Shown here one piece after another: positions 1-5,667 of a stretch of 10,174 bases of DNA. A model generated the notes under the pieces. The model ran no database searches. It saw nothing but the letters and a program-made list of their open reading frames with translations, and was not told the origin of the DNA. Origin of the DNA: Anaerolineae bacterium (GTDB lineage Bacteria > Chloroflexota > Anaerolineae > UBA4142); contig DAIDTM010000113.1 of assembly GCA_027457205.1 (NCBI GenBank), forward strand, positions 1-10,174. The letters are read 5' to 3'. The position numbers were made by a program, and so were the translations under genes. Each line of letters opens with the position of its first letter. The stretch's first letter is position 1.

Positions 1-1
1 C

Positions 2-646
2 CCCGCGCTGTTGTTGCCGGTCGCAGTGGTCGCCGGGCTGTACGCGCCCTTCTGGCGCGGCGGCGACATTTTGGGCGTCAAGCGGCGCAGCGATTTGTTT
101 ACCACGTCGCTGCCGACCTTGGTGGAAATCACGCTGCAGCCCGGTTTGGGAAAATCGCTCAGCGAGTTCGTCACGGTGCGACTGGCAATCGTGCTGCTCG
201 GCGCGTGGATCGTGCGCCAGACGCGAAAAGTGTGGCGCGATATTTCGCCGGACGCGGTCGTCGCCGCCGCTGCATCGATTCTACTTTTCTATCTGCTCGT
301 CGCGTGCTTGTGGTTTCAAACGTGGTACGCCATCTGGCCCATTGCCGTCGCCGCGCTGTTGCCGGAGGGCGCGCTGGGGCGCGGCGCGCTGTGGTTATCG
401 TACATCGCCACGTGGAAGATGCCGCTCTTTGAATTTGTGCTCGTTCCCGGTCGCCCGCCGCTGCCCCCGCGCGCTTGGCGCGAATGGCGGATCACGCTGG
501 GCACACTGGGCGCGCCGTGGGTGTTCTTCATTTACCAATCCACGAAGAAAAGGATCAGGCGATATGGATCGCGCGTTGCTCGTGATCGCCAAGCGTCCCG
601 CGCCGGGACAAACCAAAACGCGATTGACTCCGCCCCTCTCGGCTGA
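2..646 (+). CDS. C-terminal part of a multi-pass membrane protein, GT87/mannosyltransferase-like (partial)
   Basis: The reading frame is open from the first bases of the window, so the N-terminus lies upstream. The visible 215 or so residues alternate hydrophobic helices with basic or polar loops. Helices include a valine/alanine-rich start, VRLAIVLLGAWIV, a hairpin from VVAAAASILLFYLLVACLW through WYAIWPIAVAALLP, and a last helix near APWVFFIYQS. The tract LWFQTWYAIWP resembles the tryptophan-rich late-helix segment of integral membrane glycosyltransferases (GT87/DUF2029 and related mannosyltransferases) that take sugars from polyprenyl phosphates. The catalytic loop would be upstream, so specificity cannot be judged. 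The next two genes are also sugar-transfer proteins, which supports this reading. The basic tail after residue KKRIRRYG runs 83 nt into the next gene in another frame and looks unlike a family C-terminus; the native end may be shorter. The family call is inference. Confidence 0.6.
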   Translation, partial: PALLLPVAVVAGLYAPFWRGGDILGVKRRSDLFTTSLPTLVEITLQPGLGKSLSEFVTVRLAIVLLGAWIVRQTRKVWRDISPDAVVAAAASILLFYLLVACLWFQTWYAIWPIAVAALLPEGALGRGALWLSYIATWKMPLFEFVLVPGRPPLPPRAWREWRITLGTLGAPWVFFIYQSTKKRIRRYGSRVARDRQASRAGTNQNAIDSAPLG

Positions 647-1220
647 ACGCGCCGCGCAGTTGTACGAATGCCTGCTGCGCGATACGCTCGACATCGCGCG
701 CGCCGTGCCGAAGGTCGCGCGGTGGATTGCCTACGCGCCGGTCGACGCCGTCGATTACTTTCAAAATCTCGCGCCCGATTTTGAACTCGCGCCGCAAGTC
801 GGCGCGAACCTGGGCGAACGATTGGACAACGCATTGACGCACTGCTTGCGCGGCGGCTTGGCACACGCGGTGATTATGGATAGCGACAGCCCGACGCTGC
901 CGGCGGATTACGTCGCGCGCGCGTTTGTCGAGCTGGAGCAAGCCGATGTCGTGCTCGGTCCGTGCGACGACGGCGGCTATTATTTGATCGGCGTGAACCG
1001 TCCACAGCCGCGTCTCTCGCGTGAGGTAACGCTGTCGACGCCGAACGTGCTGCGCGATACGCTGACGATCGCCGCGCAAGAAGGTTTGCGCGCCGCGCTC
1101 TTGCCGACGTGGTACGATGTAGACACGCGCGACGAACTAGAACGCTTGCGCGCCGAATTGCGCTTGTCCACGAACGGAACCGCGAGTCATACGCGCGAGT
1201 TTCTTAAAGGCGAACTGTGA
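564..1220 (+). CDS. TIGR04282/DUF2064 family glycosyltransferase-like protein
   Basis: A 218-aa protein of the DUF2064/TIGR04282 family (rSAM/selenodomain-associated transferase 1), a Rossmann-type nucleotide-sugar transferase fold related to CofC/MobA-like nucleotidyltransferases. Family motifs are intact and in order: the N-terminal strand and nucleotide-binding loop KRPAPGQTKTRL (residues 10-21), NLGERL (82-87), the acidic metal-site motif MDSDSPTLP (105-113) and GPCDDGGYYLIG (132-143). Length is normal. The ATG at 564 is chosen because the protein begins directly with the conserved first strand and an AGGATCAGG ribosome-binding sequence lies 4 nt upstream; longer in-frame extensions lack similarity. 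It overlaps the upstream membrane-protein gene by 83 nt and the following GT2 by 4 nt (GTGA), so it sits inside a polycistron. The true substrate is unknown. The arsenosugar role given to some relatives is not supported here, because no radical-SAM ArsS-type gene is in view. Confidence 0.85.
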   Translation: MDRALLVIAKRPAPGQTKTRLTPPLSAERAAQLYECLLRDTLDIARAVPKVARWIAYAPVDAVDYFQNLAPDFELAPQVGANLGERLDNALTHCLRGGLAHAVIMDSDSPTLPADYVARAFVELEQADVVLGPCDDGGYYLIGVNRPQPRLSREVTLSTPNVLRDTLTIAAQEGLRAALLPTWYDVDTRDELERLRAELRLSTNGTASHTREFLKGEL

Positions 1221-1903
1221 ATGTCACGGTGGTCATCCCAACGTTGAATGAAGCCGGCGCGATTGGCGACCTGGTGAAAGACATCCAGAGGCAGCCCGTC
1301 GCGGAAATCATCGTCGTAGACAATGCCTCGACCGATGGTACGGCGGACGCGGCAGCGCGCGCGGGCGCGCGCGTCATCCGCGAACCGTTGCGCGGCTATG
1401 GGCACGCGTGCGCGGCGGGCGTGGCGGCGGCGCGCGGCAACGACGTGTTTGTGTTTATCGACGGGGATTACAGTTTTCTGCCGAGCGAAATGCCGGCGCT
1501 GCTCGCGCCGCTGGAGCAAGGGCGCGCCGATCTGGTGCTGGGGTCGCGGACGCGCGGATACATTGCGCCCGGGTCGATGCCGCCGCAGCAGCGTTTGGGC
1601 AATTGGCTCGGCGCGCGTCTGCTGCGGCTGCTCTACGGCACGCCGGTGACCGATCTGGGTCCGTACCGCGCGATCACGCGCGATTTACTGTCCACGCTGG
1701 ATATGCGCGAGATGACGTACGGTTGGCATATCGAGATGATCGCCAAAGCCGCGCGGCGACGCGCCCGCATCGTCGAAGTGCCAATTAGTTACCGCGCGCG
1801 CCGCGCGGGCGAGTCGAAGGTGAGCGGTACGGTGCGCGGCTCGCTCCTTGCCGGCTATTACATCTTGGCGATTGTCTTTCGGTACGCGCGTATGAATCGG
1901 TGA
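1217..1903 (+). CDS. Family 2 glycosyltransferase, DPM/DPG-synthase-like
   Basis: A 228-aa GT2 of the dolichyl-phosphate mannose/glucose synthase-like group (GT-A fold), expected to move a sugar from a nucleotide donor to a polyprenyl phosphate or related acceptor at the inner face of the membrane. Visible motifs: VVIPTLNE (5-12), VVDNASTDGT (33-42), the DxD metal motif as IDGDYS (81-86), VLGSRTRG (107-114), DLGPYRAITR (146-155), and the terminal block YGWHIEMIAKAARR to VPISYRARRAGESKVSGT, typical of this group. There is no C-terminal membrane domain beyond a short hydrophobic tract near 210-222. The start is a GTG overlapping the preceding stop codon (GTGA), with AAAGG 6 nt upstream, so translation is probably coupled. 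Together with the upstream membrane protein, which may use the polyprenyl-P-sugar, this suggests a supply-and-use pair; that link is inference. The following 94 nt hold no obvious terminator. Confidence 0.88.
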   Translation: MNVTVVIPTLNEAGAIGDLVKDIQRQPVAEIIVVDNASTDGTADAAARAGARVIREPLRGYGHACAAGVAAARGNDVFVFIDGDYSFLPSEMPALLAPLEQGRADLVLGSRTRGYIAPGSMPPQQRLGNWLGARLLRLLYGTPVTDLGPYRAITRDLLSTLDMREMTYGWHIEMIAKAARRRARIVEVPISYRARRAGESKVSGTVRGSLLAGYYILAIVFRYARMNR

Positions 1904-1931
1904 ATGGTCGTGGCAAGCGATGGTCTGAATC

Positions 1932-1960
1932 TTGGCGATTTGTCTTGTTCGGGCTATAAT
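1932..1960 (+). promoter_or_regulatory. Sigma70-type promoter of the MaoC-rnhB unit
   Basis: The -35 TTGGCG (1932-1937, 4 of 6 to TTGACA), a 17-nt spacer and a perfect -10 TATAAT (1955-1960) lie upstream of the MaoC-like gene. The predicted transcript start near 1967 leaves a leader of about 30 nt carrying an AGGAG ribosome-binding site (1988-1992), 5 nt before the ATG at 1998. Called from consensus match and position only. Confidence 0.65.
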
Positions 1961-1997
1961 CACAGCCGGTTGAATCGCCTTATCATCAGGAGCATGA

Positions 1998-2477
1998 ATG
2001 ACCCATTCTACCTTCGCCGCGTCGCCGGAGCATCGCTACTTTGAGGATTACGTCGCCGGCGCAGTGCACGAGTTTGGCGTCATCACGGTCGAGGAAGCCG
2101 AAATCATCGCGTTCGCCAAGCGCTATGACCCGCAAATTTTTCACACCGATCCGGAAGCCGCGAAGAAAACGATCTACGGCGGGTTGATCGCCAGCGGCTG
2201 GCTCACGAGCGGTCTGATGATGCGGCTCTACAGCGACCACTATCTTTCGCACGTCGCGAGTCTCGGCTCGCCCGGCGTCGATGAGCTGCGCTGGCTCAAG
2301 CCCGTGCGCCCCGGCGATACGCTCTCGCTCCGCGTCACCATCCTCGAAACGAATCGTTCGCGCTCAAAACCGGATCGCGGCATCGTTCGCTCTTTCATCG
2401 AGGTGCTGAATCAGAATGCCGAAATTGTGATGAGCATGAAAGCGGTAAACTTTTTTCTCTGCCGTGACGGGCAATAA
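1998..2477 (+). CDS. MaoC-like hotdog-fold dehydratase
   Basis: A 159-aa MaoC-domain protein (R-specific enoyl-CoA hydratase-like hotdog fold). Members add water to, or remove it from, acyl-thioesters in fatty acid, PHA or branched acid metabolism. The hydratase signature is complete: YDPQIFHTDPEAA (43-55) places the catalytic Asp44 and His49 with the usual D-x4-H spacing, followed by IYGGLIASGWLT, the glycine-rich substrate-side helix. The later block PGVDELRWLKPVRPGDTLSLRVTI is the family's typical core strand pair. A single hotdog domain of this size normally works as a homodimer. The start at 1998 is supported by AGGAG 5 nt upstream and the promoter before it. It is followed after 14 nt by rnhB on the same strand, a pairing without clear functional logic. 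The exact acyl substrate cannot be read from sequence. Confidence 0.88.
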   Translation: MTHSTFAASPEHRYFEDYVAGAVHEFGVITVEEAEIIAFAKRYDPQIFHTDPEAAKKTIYGGLIASGWLTSGLMMRLYSDHYLSHVASLGSPGVDELRWLKPVRPGDTLSLRVTILETNRSRSKPDRGIVRSFIEVLNQNAEIVMSMKAVNFFLCRDGQ

Positions 2478-2491
2478 CGGCTGCACTTGCG

Positions 2492-3175
2492 ATGTCTCCT
2501 TCCATTCCCACCCTTCAATTTGAACACACCTTTTGGTCGCGTCGCCTCGCGCGTGTCGCCGGCATCGACGAAGCCGGGCGCGGCGCGTGGGCAGGTCCCG
2601 TTGTCGCCGGCGCGGTGATCCTGCCGCGTGCGCGCCGCATCAAAGAATGGCAGACGGACGACGCGCTGCGCGATCTCTCTCTCGCGCGCGATTCCAAACT
2701 CCTCTCGCCCGCGCAGCGCGAGCGGCTGGTCGAGCCGATCCGCGCCGCCGCGCTCGCGTCCGCGACCGGGCTGGCGACGCGCGAGGAAATCGATGCGCTC
2801 GGCATCGTCCCGGCGACGCGGCTGGCGATGCAGCGCGCCGTCGACGCGCTGGGCGTCGCGGCGGACGCGCTGCTGATCGATGGCGGCGTTGGGGCGCACG
2901 GCTGTGTGCCTCTACCTGCACTCGCGCTGCCGCAGAAATCGATCATCCACGGCGATCAGATTTCGCTCTCCATCGCGTGCGCGTCGATTCTTGCCAAGAC
3001 AACGCGTGATCGGCTGATGGTGGAAATGGACGCGCGCTTACCCGGCTACGGGTTTGCGCGGCACAAGGGGTACGGCACGGCGGCGCATCGCGCTGCGCTG
3101 GAGGCGCGCGGCGCGTCAGTGGAACACCGCATCAGTTTCGCGCCAATGAAAGAAAAGATGAAAGAGGAGAGATGA
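2492..3175 (+). CDS. rnhB: Ribonuclease HII
   Basis: A 227-aa RNase HII, which cleaves RNA in RNA-DNA hybrids and removes single ribonucleotides embedded in DNA, in the cytoplasm with Mg or Mn. The N-terminal motif GIDEAGRGAWAGPVVAGAVILP (from residue 24) supplies Asp26, Glu27 and the GRG ribonucleotide-sensing loop. The third and fourth acidic residues are Asp130 in LLIDGG and Asp155 in IIHGD. They are followed by SIACASILAKTTRDR (160-174) and the HKGYGTAAH segment typical of the family. Compared with E. coli the Asp130-Asp155 interval is about seven residues longer, and His replaces the usual Lys before GD. There is no clear Shine-Dalgarno sequence before the ATG, so translation may depend on the MaoC gene ending 14 nt upstream. 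The stop codon lies inside the downstream terminator stem. Confidence 0.95.
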   Translation: MSPSIPTLQFEHTFWSRRLARVAGIDEAGRGAWAGPVVAGAVILPRARRIKEWQTDDALRDLSLARDSKLLSPAQRERLVEPIRAAALASATGLATREEIDALGIVPATRLAMQRAVDALGVAADALLIDGGVGAHGCVPLPALALPQKSIIHGDQISLSIACASILAKTTRDRLMVEMDARLPGYGFARHKGYGTAAHRAALEARGASVEHRISFAPMKEKMKEER

Positions 3176-3200
3176 AAGCGATCATCTCTCCTCTTTTTTC
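3161..3200. terminator. Intrinsic terminator between convergent rnhB and the phosphotransferase gene
   Basis: A perfect 15-bp inverted repeat (3161-3175 with 3182-3196) has a 6-nt loop AAGCGA, and the right arm runs into TTTTTTC. On the plus strand it ends rnhB, whose TGA occupies the last three bases of the left arm (3173-3175). On the minus strand the stem follows the phosphotransferase stop after 8 nt, but the downstream tract is purine/T mixed, so termination in that direction is less certain. Confidence 0.85.
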
Positions 3201-3204
3201 TCTT

Positions 3205-4602
3205 TCAAATCGCATTGGGATCGCGCAGGAATTTCAGCACGGTCAGAATCAGGATCTTGAAATCGAACCAGAGCGACCAGTGCTCGATATAGTATAGATC
3301 GTACTTGGTGCGTTCCCAGATCGACGTATCGCCGCGCAAGCCGTTCACCTGCGCCCAGCCGGTGATGCCGGCTTTTTCGCGGTGGCGTTCCATATAGCGC
3401 GGCACCATTTGGCGGAACTGCTTCACAAACACCGGTCGCTCCGGGCGCGGTCCCACCAAACTCATGTGCCCCAGAAAAACGTTGATGAAATTCGGCAGTT
3501 CGTCCAGCGAGTACTTACGCAGCCACCGCCCGATGCGCGTCCGCCGCGGATCGTCTTTGGTCGCCCACACCGGACCGGTTTCCGCTTCCGCGTCCGCACG
3601 CATCGAGCGAAACTTGAAACACGGAAACGGCGACGCGTCCAATCCCATCCGTTCTTGCGAATAGAGCGCCGGACCCGGCGAGTCGAGTTTGACGAGCAAC
3701 GCGATCAACAGCAGGAACGGCGAAATGAAGACGAGAATGATCGCACTGCCGATCATGTCGACGATGCGCTTGAGTGTGAGCCGCCAGCCGCGCAGCGCGA
3801 CATCGCGCATCGTCAAGAGTGGCAAGCCGTTCAAATCGCCCACGTTGACTTCGGACGCCATAATCTGAAAAACGTCCGGGAAGACCTTGATGCTGACGCG
3901 TCCGTCTTCGCACCGCGAGATCACCGACAACAATTCATTGTGCGACGCTTCCGGCAGCGCGACGATCACTTCATCGATGCCGTACTGTTCGACGATGGTC
4001 CCCAGTTCGTCGATCGGTCCGAGCACGGGCAGCCGAAATACCGTCTGCCCGACGCGTCCGTCGTCCAGAAATCCCACCGGGCGATAGCCGAGCGAAGGCG
4101 AGTCGTGAATCTTTTCCAGGATCAGGTTGCCGGCGTCGCCCGCGCCGACAATCAATACCTTCGATTCACCCCAGCCGCGCGCGTACAACGTGGATCGCAC
4201 GGTATGATGCGCGATGCGCCCCACGCCGACCATCACCAGCGCAAAAAACCAGAACAGGACGATCATCGTGCGCGGGTAATCGACATCGGTGCGGTAAATG
4301 AACGCGGTCAGCGCGACGCCGGCGATGACGCCAATCGACACCGCCGGCAGCAGCGCGTACAGCTCGTCGAGCCGCGACATGCCGCGCCGCAGATGGTACA
4401 GTTTGTAGAAGAAAAAGACCACGATGAGCGCGGCGACGCTCAGCAGCATCATGCCGACATAGTTGCTGAAGGGCAGGATGATCTGATTGGGATTGCCGTC
4501 CAGCGGACGGAGGAGATAGGCGATGAGGAACGCCAGACACGTCATCACCGCGTCCAGCGCGACCAGCGTGACGGCAAAGACGAGATTCGCCTGCTCCTTC
4601 AC
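3205..4602 (-). CDS. Undecaprenyl-phosphate glycosylphosphotransferase (exopolysaccharide priming enzyme)
   Basis: A 465-aa polyprenyl glycosylphosphotransferase of the WbaP/WcaJ type, which moves a sugar-1-phosphate from a nucleotide sugar to undecaprenyl phosphate to start surface polysaccharide repeat units. Layout: four N-terminal membrane helices (about 8-31, 47-69, 84-104, 112-130); a Rossmann CoA_binding_3-like domain beginning KVLIVGAGDAGN (148-159); a re-entrant or membrane helix from KRIVDMIGS to about 304; then the catalytic Bac_transf domain with KFRSMR (330-335), SLDELPNF (365-372, Asp367-Glu368 dyad), LVGPRPERP (382-390) and GITGWAQVNG (412-421). Length and order are full for the family. 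The GTG start overlaps the stop of the upstream GT2 by 4 nt (GTGA), with GAGG 7 nt before it, so the two are translationally coupled. The sugar cannot be deduced. Confidence 0.93.
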   Translation of the reverse strand: MKEQANLVFAVTLVALDAVMTCLAFLIAYLLRPLDGNPNQIILPFSNYVGMMLLSVAALIVVFFFYKLYHLRRGMSRLDELYALLPAVSIGVIAGVALTAFIYRTDVDYPRTMIVLFWFFALVMVGVGRIAHHTVRSTLYARGWGESKVLIVGAGDAGNLILEKIHDSPSLGYRPVGFLDDGRVGQTVFRLPVLGPIDELGTIVEQYGIDEVIVALPEASHNELLSVISRCEDGRVSIKVFPDVFQIMASEVNVGDLNGLPLLTMRDVALRGWRLTLKRIVDMIGSAIILVFISPFLLLIALLVKLDSPGPALYSQERMGLDASPFPCFKFRSMRADAEAETGPVWATKDDPRRTRIGRWLRKYSLDELPNFINVFLGHMSLVGPRPERPVFVKQFRQMVPRYMERHREKAGITGWAQVNGLRGDTSIWERTKYDLYYIEHWSLWFDFKILILTVLKFLRDPNAI

Positions 4603-5525
4603 GATGCGACCTCACTCATCGCGTGAATCTCCGCGCCATTGGGCGCAGGCGGCAGCGGCTGCATCATTTCACGAATCAGTTTGCCGCCGCCCTTGGCTGC
4701 CAGACCCAGCACGACGAGCGCGCGCAGCGGCAGCGGCGTCGTGTGCGCGTAATGTTTCTTGTAGAAAATGTATGCGGCGCGCCAGAACTCGTACTGTGCG
4801 CGCGCCGAGCCGCGGCTGGCGGCGCGCTTGTAATGCCGCACCTGCACCGCCGGGTTATAGTACACCTTCCAGCCGCGCTGCTTGATCCGCAGTGCAAGAT
4901 CAAGGTCTTCGCCGTACATGAAATACGTTTCGTCGAGCAAGCCGGCTTGCCGGAGCGTCTCGGTGCGCAGCATCATGAACGCGCCGACGACCGAATCCAC
5001 TTCGGCGACTTGATTCTCGTCCAGGTAGGTGAGATTGTAGCGCGCGAAACGCGGGTTGGTCGCAAATCGTTGGTCCAAGCCGAGAACGTGGTAAATCGAA
5101 TTGACCGGATCCGGAAAACTGCGGCGGCACGCCAGATCAAGCTTGCCGTCCGCCATCACCAGTTTCGGACCGACGATGCCGGCGTCGGGATGGGACTGGA
5201 AGAACTCGATCATACCCGCGAGCGCGTCTGGCGGCAGCACTGTGTCCGGGTTGAGCAAGAGCGTGAACGGCGGCGTTGGGTCGCGCGCCAGAATCGCGCG
5301 CAAGCCCAAATTGTTGGCGTACGAATAGCCGCCATTCGTTGGGCTGGCGATCAGGTGGAGGCGCGGGAATGTCTCGCGTACCATCGCCGCGCTGCCATCG
5401 GTCGAGCAGTTATCGACCACGTACGTCACGAATGAAACGCCGCGATTGGCGTCCAACGATTGCAGGCAATCGCGCAGCCGCTCGCGGGTGTTATAGTTCA
5501 CGATGACAATGCCCAGCTCCACCAC
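4599..5525 (-). CDS. Family 2 glycosyltransferase, rhamnosyltransferase-like
   Basis: A GT2 of about 308 aa, expected to add a sugar to a lipid-linked or nascent surface glycan from a nucleotide-sugar donor in the cytoplasm. Numbering from the GTG at 5525: IVIVNYN (6-12), VVDNCSTDGS (36-45), the donor and metal site LNPDT (91-95), the acceptor-side block VVGAFMML (179-186) and FMYGEDLDL (202-210), whose Glu-Asp carries the likely catalytic base, then the HYKRAASRGS segment typical of rhamnosyltransferase-like members. An upstream in-frame TTG at 5561 would begin inside the -35 element, so the GTG at 5525 (or the next codon, also GTG, at 5522) is preferred; this implies a leaderless mRNA. The gene is directly coupled to the polyprenyl phosphotransferase downstream, so the pair probably makes the first steps of one polysaccharide. 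Only the start is uncertain. Confidence 0.88.
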   Translation of the reverse strand: MVELGIVIVNYNTRERLRDCLQSLDANRGVSFVTYVVDNCSTDGSAAMVRETFPRLHLIASPTNGGYSYANNLGLRAILARDPTPPFTLLLNPDTVLPPDALAGMIEFFQSHPDAGIVGPKLVMADGKLDLACRRSFPDPVNSIYHVLGLDQRFATNPRFARYNLTYLDENQVAEVDSVVGAFMMLRTETLRQAGLLDETYFMYGEDLDLALRIKQRGWKVYYNPAVQVRHYKRAASRGSARAQYEFWRAAYIFYKKHYAHTTPLPLRALVVLGLAAKGGGKLIREMMQPLPPAPNGAEIHAMSEVAS

Positions 5526-5532
5526 AGGAGCG

Positions 5533-5561
5533 ATTCTAGCACAATCTAAAAAGACGGTCAA
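5533..5561 (-). promoter_or_regulatory. Promoter of the GT2/phosphotransferase operon, predicted leaderless
   Basis: Read on the minus strand: -35 TTGACC (5561-5556), a 17-nt spacer ending in an extended-minus-10 TGC, then -10 TAGAAT (5538-5533). Seven bases separate the -10 from the GTG at 5525, so the predicted transcription start falls on, or one base before, the start codon. This leaves no room for a ribosome-binding site. Confidence 0.7.
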
Positions 5562-5594
5562 ACTTTTCGTAGTGCGCTAAACCGCTGACCCGAT

Positions 5595-5622
5595 GTGGTG
5601 ATTGCGCCAAGCCAATCACCAC
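5595..5622. repeat. 10-bp inverted repeat between the divergent promoters
   Basis: GTGGTGATTG (5595-5604) is repeated exactly in inverted orientation as CAATCACCAC (5613-5622), with the 8-nt spacer CGCCAAGC. It lies about 10 nt upstream of the -35 of the VanW-gene promoter and about 33 nt upstream of the -35 of the GT2-operon promoter. No T-run follows either arm, so a terminator is unlikely. The position fits an operator or activator site shared by the two divergent units, which is inference. Confidence 0.5.
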
Positions 5623-5632
5623 GCCCAACCCT

Positions 5633-5660
5633 TTGACTTTCCTCCAAAAATCCGTACAAT
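5633..5660 (+). promoter_or_regulatory. Promoter of the VanW-protein gene, predicted leaderless
   Basis: The -35 TTGACT (5633-5638), a 16-nt spacer and -10 TACAAT (5655-5660) are followed by exactly seven bases (AGCGAGG) and then the ATG at 5668. The expected transcript begins at 5667-5668. The GAGG abuts the start codon with no spacing, so it cannot serve as a normal Shine-Dalgarno site. Confidence 0.7.
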
Positions 5661-5667
5661 AGCGAGG

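Noticed and set aside
342..563. N-terminal extension of the DUF2064 protein
   Set aside because: The extension is Arg/Cys-rich and lies over the membrane-protein gene. The family begins at the ATG at 564, which has a good ribosome-binding site.
564..1903. Arsenosugar biosynthesis cluster
   Set aside because: A TIGR04282-type protein alone is not evidence. No ArsS radical SAM or ArsM methyltransferase gene is visible, and the partner GT2 is DPM/DPG-like.
1904..1997. Terminator after the first operon
   Set aside because: No convincing stem with a T-run was found; the gap holds the promoter and ribosome-binding site of the MaoC gene.
3382..4626. Long plus-strand open frame opposite the phosphotransferase gene (about 414 codons)
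   Set aside because: His/Arg/Gln-rich composition with no domain; the minus-strand frame has complete polyprenyl phosphotransferase motifs.
5526..5561. TTG start of the GT2 at 5561
   Set aside because: The codon is part of the -35 element of the predicted promoter, and the added 12 residues precede the first conserved strand of the GT-A fold.
5602..5667. TTG start of the VanW protein at 5602
   Set aside because: It lies in the palindrome and upstream of the promoter elements. The ATG at 5668 is directly before the basic, signal-anchor-like N-terminus.
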